A stretch of DNA of 64,000 nucleotides from NCBI GenBank assembly GCA_943737045.1, contig CALSFV010000123.1, positions 1 through 64,000 on the forward strand. The letters run 5' to 3'. Shown here piece after piece: positions 25,430-37,332 of the stretch (its first letter is position 1; the number at the start of each line of letters is the position of its first letter). The DNA is from Parapristionchus giblindavisi (lineage: Eukaryota > Nematoda > Chromadorea > Rhabditida > Diplogasteridae). The position numbers were made by a program, and so were the translations under genes. The notes beneath the pieces were generated by a model that was given only the letters and a program-made list of their open reading frames with translations, was not told where the DNA came from and searched no databases.

Positions 25430-28400
25430 ATAATAAATAACTACAAAAGGAGGATTTGATTGAATCTATGAAATGAAATATCCTCACTCTCTATGGGAAT
25501 AGTCACAATGGGATCAAGTTCCATATTCTCATTCTTCTTTTGATTCGGAAACCATAGAAGTTGCAAACAAAACGTGTACAGACTCCATCGCAAAACCAAT
25601 CAATAATATGTAAAGTACTGTAGTCGAAGCATACCGTAATTTCTACTTACAGTAGCTGCTCTGAACGATGATGCAGACGGATGGGCGGTGGAAGAGGGAT
25701 TCAGAAAGACTCAAAAGGTTTTCGATCGATAATCATTACCGTATTCATAGAATCAATCAATAATTATATCTTAGCGCGCTCTCGATGGACGACCCTGTAT
25801 GACTATTGATCGATTGAGAAAAGCAGACAATGAGACCCAATACTACGAATGTGCACCTCTCTCACGTGAAGAGGTATGATATCGTTGATCTTTGACCTTT
25901 GATCTCTGATCTTTGATCTTTGATCTCAAAGTAAGATAATATTGTAGATGTCCGAGTTTGCGTTATCGACGAAGGACAAGTATCTGGGTGTTTGGTCACA
26001 GCGATCTTGTCCCGGTAATCATACCTTCGAAGAGGAACGACAAAAATGCAGGTTGGTATTTGATCTTTTGATATGTGATCTTTGATCTTTTGTAGAGATT
26101 CGAGAGTAATGAGAAGAATGCCACTGGGATGTGATCGTGATCCACTTCAGATTGGATGTGGAGTACCTTGTCCAGGTTAGATGCTCATTTATAATAAAAT
26201 ATTATACGCGCTTTTTTTTAAATTTCGAAATTTCGGTAATATGTTCCGAGCCTGAGAGAATGGGATGACAAATTCGCTGTCTGACAACAACACATATCAA
26301 TTGTCCTTTGAATATAGTCGTTAGAGGTTTAATGACATACAAAGAAATAGTGTAAAGCATGTAGAATAGCTTTTGCCACCTTTTTTGTCTTCACTACTTC
26401 TTCACCAAAATATTCAAATTGTAAATAGTGTTTGAATCGATTTTTTTTTAAATTTCAGCTTCAAATCGGAATCCGATGGTCGGAAGTCAATGTGATTGGC
26501 TCACTGCTCCTCTCATTCCTGATCCTATATCCAATGCCTTCTTCTTATATTGTGCACAACAAACAGGGTATGATGATTATTGTACATATCTATCGATTAC
26601 CAAATCCTTACAATATTCATTACCGTATTCATTACTGTATATTTTCTTACAGTCAAACTTGTGGTGAATGGACCCGAATTCCGTGTTCACCAGGTACAGT
26701 ATTCGATCCGACCACAATGATCTGCGCCCCTGCTACCATAATTCAGGTTTGATCTTTGATCTTTGATCTTTTGAAGTTGATCTTTTCAGCGTGATTCCCC
26801 ATGCTCCGGTGGTGATCGACCCGTTTGTCAATGTGCTCAGGTCGTCCAAAATGCGTGTCCGGGGACGTCTCAGTGTATGGGAGTGAGTCAAATAACTTTA
26901 AAGATCAAAGATCAAAGATCAAATATCAACTTCAGAATGTTTGTTGTATCTCAATCTACGCGCCCGTCACTGCTCCTTCTCCGGTCGCTCCACTTAATCA
27001 AGGATTTGGTACGATTTCATAGTTTTTTTTTCTTGACAGCGGTTAGAATTCTAAAATTATCTAAATGGCGGAGAAATAAAGTATATTCATTTGATTAAAC
27101 ATATTTCAGCCACGTGTCCAGGCACATTCTCCCCACCCATTGGTAATTCATGCGATGGATGCACTGGTGAGATAATGATCTTTGATCTTTTGATCTTTGA
27201 CTTCTTAGGATCATGCGTACCAAATGTCGGTTGCTGTGCCGCTGCCCAACAACCAAGTCTTCCCCAGATCATTAGTGAGTCCAATCAATCGATAATCATA
27301 TCGTAATCGATCCTTCAGCTCTTTGTCCTAATACGTACACACCTCCAGTTGGACAATGTAATAACTGCCCGATCAATACAGCGGTGAGTACGGTAGTCAC
27401 GTAGGTCATATTTATGATTATTTTTAGTGTGAGCCCCTTCTCAATTCGTGCTGTCCATCAGCCCCAATCACTACATCTTCACCTGGAGTATCCATTATTC
27501 TTGTTTGCCCAAGTATGCGCATATTTACCTTATATTTTGTTTTCTTTAGTGTATTTATCGTACTTCTTTAAAAAAATGTTACTTATCTTTCGTGCGTTCT
27601 TTTTTTTTCAAGAAAGATACGTATATAAAATGTACCATTTGAATTGATGACTTTGAATGGAAAAAAATTGTTTTTGAATGGTTTTCTTCTTCTTTTCAAA
27701 AAATGAATAATTCCTTTTAGCCGGTCAACCAGCTTCGTCTGCATGTGGAATGAATGGAGCATGTCCACAAGGAACAGGATGTTATCAGGGAGGATGTTGT
27801 CCGATGACTTGTCCCGCTGTAAGTCACACTCTATCGTCTCTTCATTTCACACATTACCTATTCTTTCTCTGACACCATTTAATGGTGTAGACGATTAAGC
27901 TGATCTTAAGCAACTTCGCATGAGGGATTATATCAGAGTTATGAAAGATTAAAATGATACGAATTGTGTCGAGAGATCTCTATTGATTAAGGGTCAACAA
28001 CTCATTGGATTCTGTTCCAATAATGGATGTGGAGCTGGTAATTGTTACAAGGATAGTGGAACGTGCTGTCAGGTAATACTTAGAACTTAACTTAAGACTT
28101 AACTAAGTCACTTTAAGGCAGCTGAAGCGATCATGCTCCCGATCTGCCAGAATGGTGTACAAGCCTCATTGAGATGCACTGTAGATCAGGTTAGCTAATC
28201 GATAATTCTTAATCCAACCACTAAATATAATACTAATTGATAAATCTATAATTTGAGGAATGTGGACTAAATCAACGTTGTTCGAATGGAGGTTGCTGCC
28301 CAATGCCCTTCTGTCCTTCTGGAGTACAGGTAAGACGATTGATCTTTGATCTTTGAACTTTGATAGTTGATCTTTGATCTCTGCAGGCTACCTCTCGTTG

Positions 28401-31400
28401 TCAGGGCACTACACAATGTGGTGCTGGTCAATCATGTATGGACGGAGTTTGTTGCCCACTTCCCAGATGTCCTTCGGGTAAATAATTATCGATTTATACT
28501 TGTTTCCCTAGATTTTGTTCAGATGAAAAACTTGATCACATTCTAAAAGAATAAAAAAACATTGCCGCACCATGAAGTGTAAATTTTTGAATATCAATGA
28601 ATAAATCAATAATTATCATCAATGATAGGTATCTATGCATTGTCAACATGTACTCGTTCTCTTGATTGTGGTCGACCCGGTGTCGAATGTGCCAATGGAG
28701 GATGTTGTCCACTTCCACAATGTCCCAATGGTCTAACTGCCACTCAACGATGCTCTGCCGGATCCGTAAGTTTAACCTTACTTAGCTTAAGTCATGGTAC
28801 TTAGCAGATTAAGTACTAATTCCTTCAGATATGCCCCGCAGGATTCGCGTGCACTAACGGAGCCTGCTGCGCTCTACCCACTTGTCCATCAAATGGTGAG
28901 TCACTGAGTAGTACTTAAAGAGCTAAGTCCTTACTTAAGCTAAAGTCGAGCTAAGTAACTCTAAGTATTTCAGGACTAACAGCGATCGCATCATGTCAAT
29001 CATCTCGTTGTGGTCTTGGATTCGAATGCGTATCAGGTGGATGTTGTCCCCTTCCACAATGTCCCACAGGAGCATTGGCTAGTCAGAGATGTCAATTGGG
29101 TGGAGGATGTTCTGTTGGAAATGTAAGTCATTATGAAAACAAATTCCTTTTTTAAAGTTTTACTCGCTTTTGATATTTTTTTGAACTTTAACAACAGCTT
29201 CAGGTTCTTTGTTGATAAAATATTCTCTTACAGATTTGTGAGAATGGTGTATGTTGTCCTCTTCCAACATGTTCAATTGGAATCATAGCCACAGGTGCTT
29301 GTGGAATGGCCAATTCATGTCCAATGGGATATGTTTGTGAAGGTAATCAATATTAGATATCCTTATTTTTACTTATGATTTCTCCATTTCCCATACTTTA
29401 ATTTTAATTTAATTTATCGTACATCAAAAAAATGCGACAACATTTGAGAGAAACAACAAGTTAATGGGAGCTTGTGGTGTGAAAAAACCGAGAACGGAGT
29501 AAGAGGGAGGAGGGAAAGTGCAGTTCGTAAATAGACTGTTGAATATCAAAGATCAATTAATATCATTGGTTCAAGAGAGTGAGAAAAGCGTAGTCGGTGA
29601 CCTTTATTCCTCTTTTACCATATTCCCATATAGGTCGTGGTTGCTGTCCAGAGCCAATGCCTCTTTGTCCCAATGGAGGAAGAGCTGTTATGAGGTATGT
29701 ACGTTGAATATTGTACCTCGAATCTCTAATTGAGAGATCTCTGACAATGATCATGCAGTATTTCGTATAGTATTTCCTTGTCTCTACTATCATTTTCATC
29801 ATTATTAGGCTAATTTTCTTAGAACTAGAGTAGATCTATTAAGCTGTGGATCTCAAAGATCCAAACTTAATTGTTGATTTTGCAGATGTAGTAGAGGAAC
29901 GGAATGTGCCCCTGGATATGGATGTACTCCATTGGGTGGATGTTGTCTTCTCTCCATGGAACCGGTTTGTTTATCTTCTCTTTTTCAACTAAAAAAACAT
30001 CAATGTCCGAGTAATCCGACTTCTTTTGGTTCATTTGAGACAATTGCCTGCTCTAAAAAGAGCCATCGAAAAATATCAAACATTTTCAACAATTCAAACA
30101 TATCATAATTGCAAGAAACCATTGTTGAATTCATAAAAAGGGTTACACCCAATTGATATCTGTGACTTGCCAATTATACGTTGTCTTTATGATGAATGAG
30201 GTTATTATTATTCATTAATTCATCTCTTCAGTCATGTCCAATGCAGTCATCTCCCGTATGTCAATGTTCATCCAATAATGTCTGTCCATCTGGGGCCACA
30301 TGCAGTATGGGAACTTGTTGTTCATCTGGTTAGTTACTAGAGTTCAATTATTTTCAAACACTGCCTATTCTCGATTTCTGTCTGTAATATGTTCATGATG
30401 AAACTTATTTGGCTGTAGTCAAATCAGAATCGCAGAAATCGAGAAAGTGATCACAGTTTCTTTGAAAACGGTTAAAGAATTTACTTTAAAAAATATCAGC
30501 AGAAAGCAGAAAGAAGTGACTACTCCTCTTTTTAGCAGATAAACTATTATTTTAGAGAGTATAGGATATGAATATTTGGTCTAATCTTAGTATTATATTC
30601 AGCAGCTGCTCCATTGACTCAAGTACCCGGTTCCACTTGTGTCGCTTCTCCTCAATGCAATGGATTCTCCAATTCATGTGCGCAGTGTATCCAGGTATCG
30701 ATTAGTTATTAAATCAATCGATAAATTGATAAAATCGATCAATACCATCTTTCTCAACAGGGAGTATGTGTATGTACAGCTCAAGCTGCATCCAATGGAG
30801 CATCTTGTATGATGATGACTCCTGTCCAACTACAAGCAGCCAGAAATGGTTGTGATCAATACGGTAAGAATGATTATCGATCGATTACAGTAATCAAATA
30901 TTCCGCGCAGGATCTCCATGCAAGACGTTCTTCTCTACCGCTAGAAGACGCCCGATATTTGCACCTACACAGAACACAACAGACACTCCTCGTATGTTAA
31001 AAGCGATAATCAATCACTAACTTTTCTCTACAGTATTCTACAACGTTGCTGAACGTCGTCGTTGCGTACTGAATGCGAAGGATCTCATTTCTGACCCCGA
31101 CGCAACCTGTCTTCCCAACGAGAAGTGTATCGAAGGAGAGTGCAGAATGTGAGTATACTGTATCTGCACCGATGCTAACTATCGCAAACTGATTTTATAA
31201 TCATTTTCGTTCACAGGAAACTTTGGCCAGGTGAGTATGGTTGTATGGTGGATGAAGAATGTAGTGCAAGATGTCCCAATACTTATTGTGAAAAGAGAAA
31301 AACTGATAAGAAGGTACGATACTCTTACAAGGGAACGTTCCCAACTTGTACTGGCCATATGAGATGGCAATAGCATGTATAGAATCAGTTTTCTATGCTG

Positions 31401-32136
31401 ATTACGAATCCGCTTTCATACGTTGCCCAATCGAGCTGAGCTTCGAGAAAATCGATGTTGAAATTCGACTAGTAGATTCGAAAATTCACATCTTATCTAC
31501 CTTATCTACTAAAACACACCAGCAGTTCTTTCGATAATTGATATATGAGTTCATGAACTCACTAGGATGGTTTGTTTTGAATTCCACACTAATTTCCGAA
31601 TCAACTAGGCGAATTTAAATATCGATTTTCTCGAAGCTCAGTTCGATTGGGCAACGTTTGAAAGCGGATTCGTAATCAGCATCGAAAACTGATTCTATTC
31701 ATGCTATTGCCATCTCATATGGCCAGGACAAGTTGGGAACGTTCCCTCGTTAGTTAATATAAATATTTTATTCTAAAATAACTACTTGTAGGTTCCTCAA
31801 TGTCAATGCAAAGATGGTCTTCTTCTACACGGAAGATGTTGTAAGTGTTACAAGATATTATTCTCGTTATTCTATAGGGAATGAAAGACTCTTCTTGTCA
31901 AATACTATTTCGTTGTTTACCGACAGAAAGAGTTTCTTGAACAGAGAAAAAGACCCCAACATTTTAAATTTTATATAAAATAAATAAATAAATAATAAAA
32001 TATTTCAGTCTCTAAGTGCCCCTCTGGATTCCATGAGAGTGGAGCACAATGTGTTCATGATAATGAAGATGCTTTCTGGAAGAGTTCAGAGGCCCAAGAT
32101 CGATTGAAAGATCTACTTAATAATGGACAATGTTGA
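24579..32136 (+). CDS. Secreted cysteine-rich multidomain protein (lustrin/chitin-binding-like)
   Basis: Thirty-two exons join in phase to 954 codons. They begin at 24579-24675, 25653-25717, 25775-25873, 25948-26051, 26096-26175, 26459-26567, 26653-26746, 26790-26882, 26936-27008, 27110-27166, 27209-27274, 27319-27383, 27428-27512, 27721-27818, 27992-28072, 28118-28189, 28258-28329, 28387-28477, 28629-28765, 28829-28895, 28974-29122, 29234-29342, 29634-29694, 29886-29964, 30232-30328, 30603-30694, 30761-30863, 30911-30991, 31034-31148, 31217-31313, 31792-31840 and 32009-32136. A signal peptide (MINLLFYSTTVIILIHAS) is followed by an N-terminal region with a peritrophin-like cysteine pattern (CGEWTRIPCSPGTVFD). 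Then come about ten repeats of the form CxxGxxCxxGxCCPLPxCP, typical of nematode lustrin/CC modules, and a C-terminal EB-like cysteine region. AATAAA lies at 32348. It is likely an extracellular matrix, cuticle or eggshell protein; that role is inference. Intron 31314-31791 carries a foldback element. Confidence 0.85.
31328..31749. mobile_element. PIF/Harbinger-like foldback MITE in an intron
   Basis: Ends CAAGGGAACGTTCCCAACTT and, inverted, AAGTTGGGAACGTTCCCTCG are flanked by TTA on both sides (31325-31327, 31750-31752). The arms span about 140 bp. It lies in an intron of the secreted cysteine-rich gene. A diverged fragment (GGATTCGAAATCAGTATC ... CTCATATGGAC) appears at about 37843-37905. 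Confidence 0.8.
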
Positions 32137-32379
32137 TCTTTGATCTTTAGTCCGTCATCTTCCAATGCTTTCCCTGATCTTTGATCTTTCATGATATTCC
32201 GTTGATTACGTGTTTCCTTGTCTGTACATATCTTTTGACTATAACGGTGAATCTATTTATTGAGTAGATTTATCGATATTCCAAATCAGTTCATTATCCG
32301 GTTCAAATCTACTCTCGGTGCTTATTTCATTTCTAATTGTAAGAGATAATAAAGTTGACTATTACTACAATATATGTGA

Positions 32380-33145
32380 CTATGACATTAATCTTCGTGT
32401 ACTTCTCCGTTTCGCTGCGATTTCATCCATATCTCGAGCTTGTACTCGTTTTATAACTTGTCGAAGGGACTCCGTCGTGCCTAAAACACTTGGGTAAGAG
32501 AGTGTCGGGAACGGAGAAATGATCATAGATAGATGAAGGAAAGATCAAAGATCAAAGGGAGAGGGAAAGTATATTCACGTGCTAAATCCATCAACGATAA
32601 AAATAAAAAAAATAGAAGTTCAATTTCAAAATATCGAAGTAATAGAGTGACATACCGAGTGCATAGACCACTTCAGGACACGAGGCAGACTCTCGTGCTT
32701 CTTTTATCAAATCATTCACAGATGGAGGGTTAGCTGCAGCAGCCGCCATCTTCAAATTCTCCCGAATCTCCGAAGCCTGAACAAATAAAACGATAAGTGA
32801 AAGTCGTAATTCAAAAATTCAGAAAATTGAAATTTATGGAAAAATGAAAATCGAAAATTCAAAAATAATGCACCTCTGTTTCGTCTATGTTTGGCGGATG
32901 ATCATGATTCTCCTTATATTTGAATACTCCATTTGTGAGATGAACGACTGCAGGACATCCGTCACTAAAATGGATCGTTCTAATAAAGGAATCGTCAAAT
33001 CCATCCACAGTAAAACGAGTTATAACAGAACTTACCATTCCCTAAATACACAATGAAGCAGTAAAGTGTCCAAACCATCCTTCAGCATCTTCTTCTTCTT
33101 ATGTATGTACCCTGCATGACGAAACTTCTCCGCGTGGCGAGGCAT
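32380..33145 (-). CDS. FLYWCH-type zinc-finger protein
   Basis: Four phase-consistent exons (33036-33145, 32874-32964, 32656-32776, 32380-32480) give 140 residues. The N-terminal part matches the FLYWCH finger layout: YIHKKKK, then LLLHC, FREC, DGCPAVVHL and a terminal HDH pair (about residues 12-63), which would bind one zinc ion. In place of the usual W-x-C the protein reads H-C. The rest is helical and charged, ending RRSTRRLMS. FLYWCH proteins in nematodes are nuclear regulators that bind DNA; that this one does so is inference. A splice acceptor (ACGTTCAG) ends 4 nt before the ATG, as expected for trans-splicing. It converges on the cysteine-rich gene, whose AATAAA is only 27 bp from this stop codon. 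Confidence 0.75.
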
Positions 33146-33963
33146 CAAACTGAACGTAGTGACACGACTGGCCGTTTTAGCAATCAAATATGTAAATGTC
33201 AGGGCAAACAAATCAAAGATAAATTATGGAAATCATAGAGCGATAGCTCTTCACAACAGTGCTTAATTTCTGTTGTACCTCTTAAATTTAAGTCCGGAGT
33301 TCCTAATATGGGGTCCCGTAAACTTGGTTCCCATACATCACGTTCCAATGCCAAACTTTTAAAATATTGGGTCTTAAATCTTGGTTCCTAAATTTACGTT
33401 CTCAAACGCACGTTTTATGTTAATGTGTTTTCCCTATTGCGTTTACATAACCGTTGTTCTCACTCAAACAATTTTCAAAGATTACGTTCCTCAAAGAACA
33501 ATTACATTTGCATATTTCCAAACAATGGGTTTTCGGAATAGGATACCGACCAAATAAGGTTATCCAAAGAATGTTTCATTATCTAAGTGTTATCTTTAAC
33601 ATTTCAAAAAAGACTCGGTTCAATTTTCTAAGTTCCAACTCCTACTTCTCCGACTTTTCTCATTACTTATTGTATCAAATATTGAAATCTGATATTTATT
33701 AAAATATTATTTAAATAGTTTAATAGTTTAATGAGTCTAAAAACGTGATCGGTGTATCGGCCCTTGTTTAGACACCGACCACTCTCCGAAGATAAGTGTT
33801 GCATTGAAATCTAATAACAACAATCACTTTATTCAAATCATTTTAATTTGAAGATCAGTGATTCTTCTCAATCATTCATTCCTATTTTAACCATCCCGAG
33901 CGGTCGTTTCCCACATAAAGGTTATTTCTAAATTGGTTTATAGATTTTAAGATCCGATTCAGG
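33146..33963. other. Intergenic region between divergent genes
   Basis: Shared upstream region of the FLYWCH gene (minus) and the CaaX gene (plus). No exons were recognised. Repeated GGTTCC/CGTTCC words occur at 33285-33500. A splice acceptor (CCGATTCAG) sits 1 nt before the ATG at 33964. Confidence 0.5.
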
Positions 33964-35347
33964 ATGTCGAATAACATTGAAGATATCGCTAAACAATCTG
34001 CAGCTGCGAATAAAGTCCCCAAGAAAAAGGTAAATCATCTTTTTCTTAAATCTCGCGGCAAAGATTGCAAAATTATGAATTTCAGAAGGATTACGATGAC
34101 TACGAACTTTCTCTATCTGAGCATGATGATGAACAGGTTTCATCTTTAATCTTTGATATTTGGTCTTTGTTCTTTGGTCTTTGGTCCTTGATCTTTGATT
34201 TTCATCAGAAAACAAAGACGAAGGAGGGTGAGGGAAAGCCTAAAAGTAGTAAGAGAGAGAGTAAGAAGGATCGTCTAAAGAAGAAAGAAGAAAAGAAGGA
34301 AGAAAAGAAGGAAGAGAAAAAAGATGAGAAGAAAGATGAGAAGAAAGAAGAGAAAGGTGATGGGAAAGTGGAAAAGAAGGAAGGAGAAACGGATATGAAG
34401 AAAGAATGTAAGGATTATTGGATTTTTATCAGAAATCTTCTCTGTATTTCATCTTTTGTTTCTCCCGTATTTTATAGTCTCTGGCACTCTCCAAAATACA
34501 ACCTATTAACTATGCGATATGCTATCGCTATAGAGTTCTAATCAATTAGTCACATAAATTCATTTGATTTTTTTTAAATATTTCAAATAATATTTGCATA
34601 TAGATATCTATATTTGATAGTTCTAAATATTTTTTAAAATTTTTCTCTAATAGAGTAGTCAATTTTTTGAATTCATTGCAATTACAATTTGTCCGATTGT
34701 CCAAGAGTTTCATAATTTAATTCCTCCAATTTTCGTAATTATCTTTTGTTAAACCTTGCTAAATCGTTGTGGTATAGTATTTTATGCTCCCCTCATGTAT
34801 TCATTCACTATTTCCGGTTATATTTTTTTCTGGAACCCACATAAAGTTATTATTAACAATATTCTAACCAAATTGATCTTTAAATCTTTCAGCCGTAGAA
34901 TCAGTACAAGATTCCATTCCTGCTCTGACTCCTCCACCCCCAGCAGTCCCTCCACCTCCTCCTCCTCCGAAACCACTCCCTTCTACTATACATAATCCAT
35001 CTAAATTACAATCTGTTGTAAGTCATCACTCACTATTACTACTTTATCTTCTCAATCCATTGATCTTCGAAAGTATTCTATATTGAACAGTTGTGACTTT
35101 GAAAGTGTAGAGAAGACTGACCATAAACATATCAATTTTATCTATAATACGAAATACTTTAAAATATGTTGATACAACATACAGTTTTGCATAGATACGA
35201 ATCATTGATTATTTTAGACAGCAGCGACGACTACCACTTATAAGAGCTCTGTACCCCCACGTATGTTAGATACACTATTGATTTTTAATGAAAATACTCT
35301 TTGTAGCTCCGGAGCCAAAGAAGAGTGGTTGTTGTGTAATACTATGA
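33964..35347 (+). CDS. Lysine-rich protein with proline segment and C-terminal CaaX box
   Basis: Six exons (33964-34029, 34086-34136, 34209-34407, 34893-35017, 35218-35260, 35307-35347) join in phase to 174 residues. The order is a short N-terminus (MSNNIEDIAKQSAAANK), an acidic patch, a Lys/Glu repeat of about 50 residues (KKEEKKEEKKEEKKDEKK), a proline run (PPPPAVPPPPPPPK), and the ending SGCCVIL. CVIL fits the CaaX prenylation consensus; a final Leu favours geranylgeranylation (general knowledge). The protein is therefore probably attached to the cytosolic face of a membrane, with the Pro run available to SH3, WW or EVH1 partners. There is no enzyme domain. The start is preceded at 1 nt by a splice acceptor, suggesting trans-splicing. 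Confidence 0.72.
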
Positions 35348-35547
35348 GATGATCTTTGATCTTTTGATCTTATAATCTTCTGTATCCATCTCTTTTCCTT
35401 CTGAATCCGACAATTGGAATTGTATTCATGGAACTATGATAAATGTGTTCTTGTATTTTGTTTGTCTCATAATAATCATCAACCACTGATAACAGTTAAC
35501 CTCAACTACTAACAGAGAAAATTCTCTTACAATATGTTCTGTTCTAA

Positions 35548-36540
35548 CAAGGGAAGTGTAAGAAATATCTTTTAGACCTATGGATGGGAGTATTTTTCCT
35601 CGATGGCCATAGGCAATATAAGGTCGGAACCAAAAAATCAGAACCTGGCATGCACTTTCCGATTTTATATAAATAATTATATTTTGTACATGTTTAGGCG
35701 ATGAAATAAGACTCCCCCTGATAGAGCACTTGAAAGATGAATAAGAACGTGGCTTCGTGGTGTAGTGGTAATGTGTTCTCCTCTTGAGCACTATATGGGT
35801 GGTTCGAAAACACCTATGGAGATTTTTCTTTTGCTGATTTTTAAACGTTTCGGACTTGTAATTTTGATCAGAAAAAAAATCTTTTTCATAGTTTTTTATG
35901 TAGCTGTTGAACTTGTATTTTATCATTTAGGAACGCAAAAAATAAAGCAACATTTCGTTTACTAGCATAGTGATCGTTTAATTTTGGGAGAGTTCATCTG
36001 CACCAAGCGGCTACGGAAGTAACATTTCGATTTTTTTTGTGCATACAATGTTTGGCCAAATTTTCTAAACTACTCTTCCTTTACACGGGGACAATTAATT
36101 AGTGAGATTATTTTTGAAACGCTCCAAATGTGGTTCAATAGCCGATTACGATAAATGATAAAATTCAAGTTCAACAGCTACATAAAAAAAACTGCGAAAA
36201 AGACTTTAATTTTTTTCTGATAAAAATTACAAGTCCGAAACGTTTAAAAACCAGCAAAAGAAAAATCTCCATAGGTGTATTCGAACCACCCATATAGTGC
36301 TCAAGAGGAGAACACATTACCACTACACCACGAAGCCACGTTCTTATTCATCTTTCAAGTGCTCTATCAGGGGGAGTCTTATTTCATCGCCTAAACATGT
36401 ACAAAATATAATTATTTATATAAAATCGGAAAGTGCATGCCAGGTTCTGATTTTTTGGTTCCGACCTTATATTGCCTATGGCTATCGAGGAAAAATACTC
36501 CCATCCATAGGTCTAAAAGATATTTCTTACACTTCCCTTG
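35548..36540. mobile_element. Foldback element with tRNA-like arms, TAA duplication
   Basis: The left end CAAGGGAAGTGTAAG and right end CTTACACTTCCCTTG are perfect inverse complements, each bordered by TAA (35545-35547, 36541-36543), a TWA-type duplication as in PIF/Harbinger elements. The arms are about 385 bp around a spacer of about 230 bp. Each arm contains one copy of a tRNA-like sequence. The arms also open mirror-image frames, which are not genes. Confidence 0.8.
35752..35820 (+). tRNA. tRNA-like sequence within element arm
   Basis: GCTTCGTGGTGTAGTGGTAATG provides an A-box and D arm, and GGGTGGTTCGAAAACACC the B-box and T arm; the inverted copy (about 36271-36338, minus) has GGTTCGAATACACC. 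The acceptor ends cannot pair over seven bases and no clean anticodon stem forms, so it is likely a tRNA-derived pol III module, not a tRNA gene. Confidence 0.4.
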
Positions 36541-36543
36541 TAA

Positions 36544-37332
36544 GTAATTGACCGCTTATAACGGAACATCAGAAAATCAATTTCTTTCTTTTCAAGTGGA
36601 TAATTGGCAGATATTTCTTGTAATTAAGAAAATAAAAACTAGGAAATTATAAATTTAAGAAAACTTTCTGTGTGAGTAATATTGTTAGGGATACACCCTA
36701 TCTCCATATACCCCAGGCTAACCGCCTCCCCTATTCCCCTTTTCCCCTTTTCGACCCCTAAATCCTTTCCCTTTTACTAGAATGATTTCTGCAGCTTATT
36801 GTACTTTCTTTGTCTTAGAATTCTTGTCTTTCTTATCATTTAATTTAATTAGTATTGCATATAAGTAGAGGCTTTATGCCTCTTTCGGTTGTTCTTTCTG
36901 GCCTCTCTCCTCGTCCCTATCACCTTTAGTCGCCTCGCACCCGTAAGTCTCCGTCACCAAATATTGTTTAATTGTGGTGTAATTTGGAGATAAAGTATAG
37001 ATTGGATCTTGGTGCGTTAACCACAAGTTAAAGAACCCGGCTATTGTATAACCTTACAATATAAATGAGTAGACAGATAATAATAGATATGTAATAGATA
37101 AGAATAGTAAGGAATGAATAAATGATGTACTCATGACTCTTTATGATCTTTCCAATTGTTATGTTCTCTATCTTGATCACAAATTGTATCTTCTTTGGTC
37201 TTTTTGTGTATTGAATAAGATTGAAAGATGAGTATTGCTCATCCAAGTCCCACCCATTCAATAAAAATGAATTGATAAGCGAGTCAGACTCTACCATAAT
37301 CAGTCTCAATCTGTTACTTGTCCATATACACC
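36544..37332. other. Intergenic region upstream of the GPI-protein gene
   Basis: AT-rich, with a pyrimidine-rich patch at 36700-36780 (CCCCTATTCCCCTTTTCCCC). No exons were recognised. It presumably holds the promoter of the gene starting at 37333. Confidence 0.45.

Noticed and set aside
35426..36551. 166-codon minus frame and matching plus frame
   Set aside because: Contained in the arms of the TAA-flanked palindrome and duplicated by it; no splice or domain evidence.
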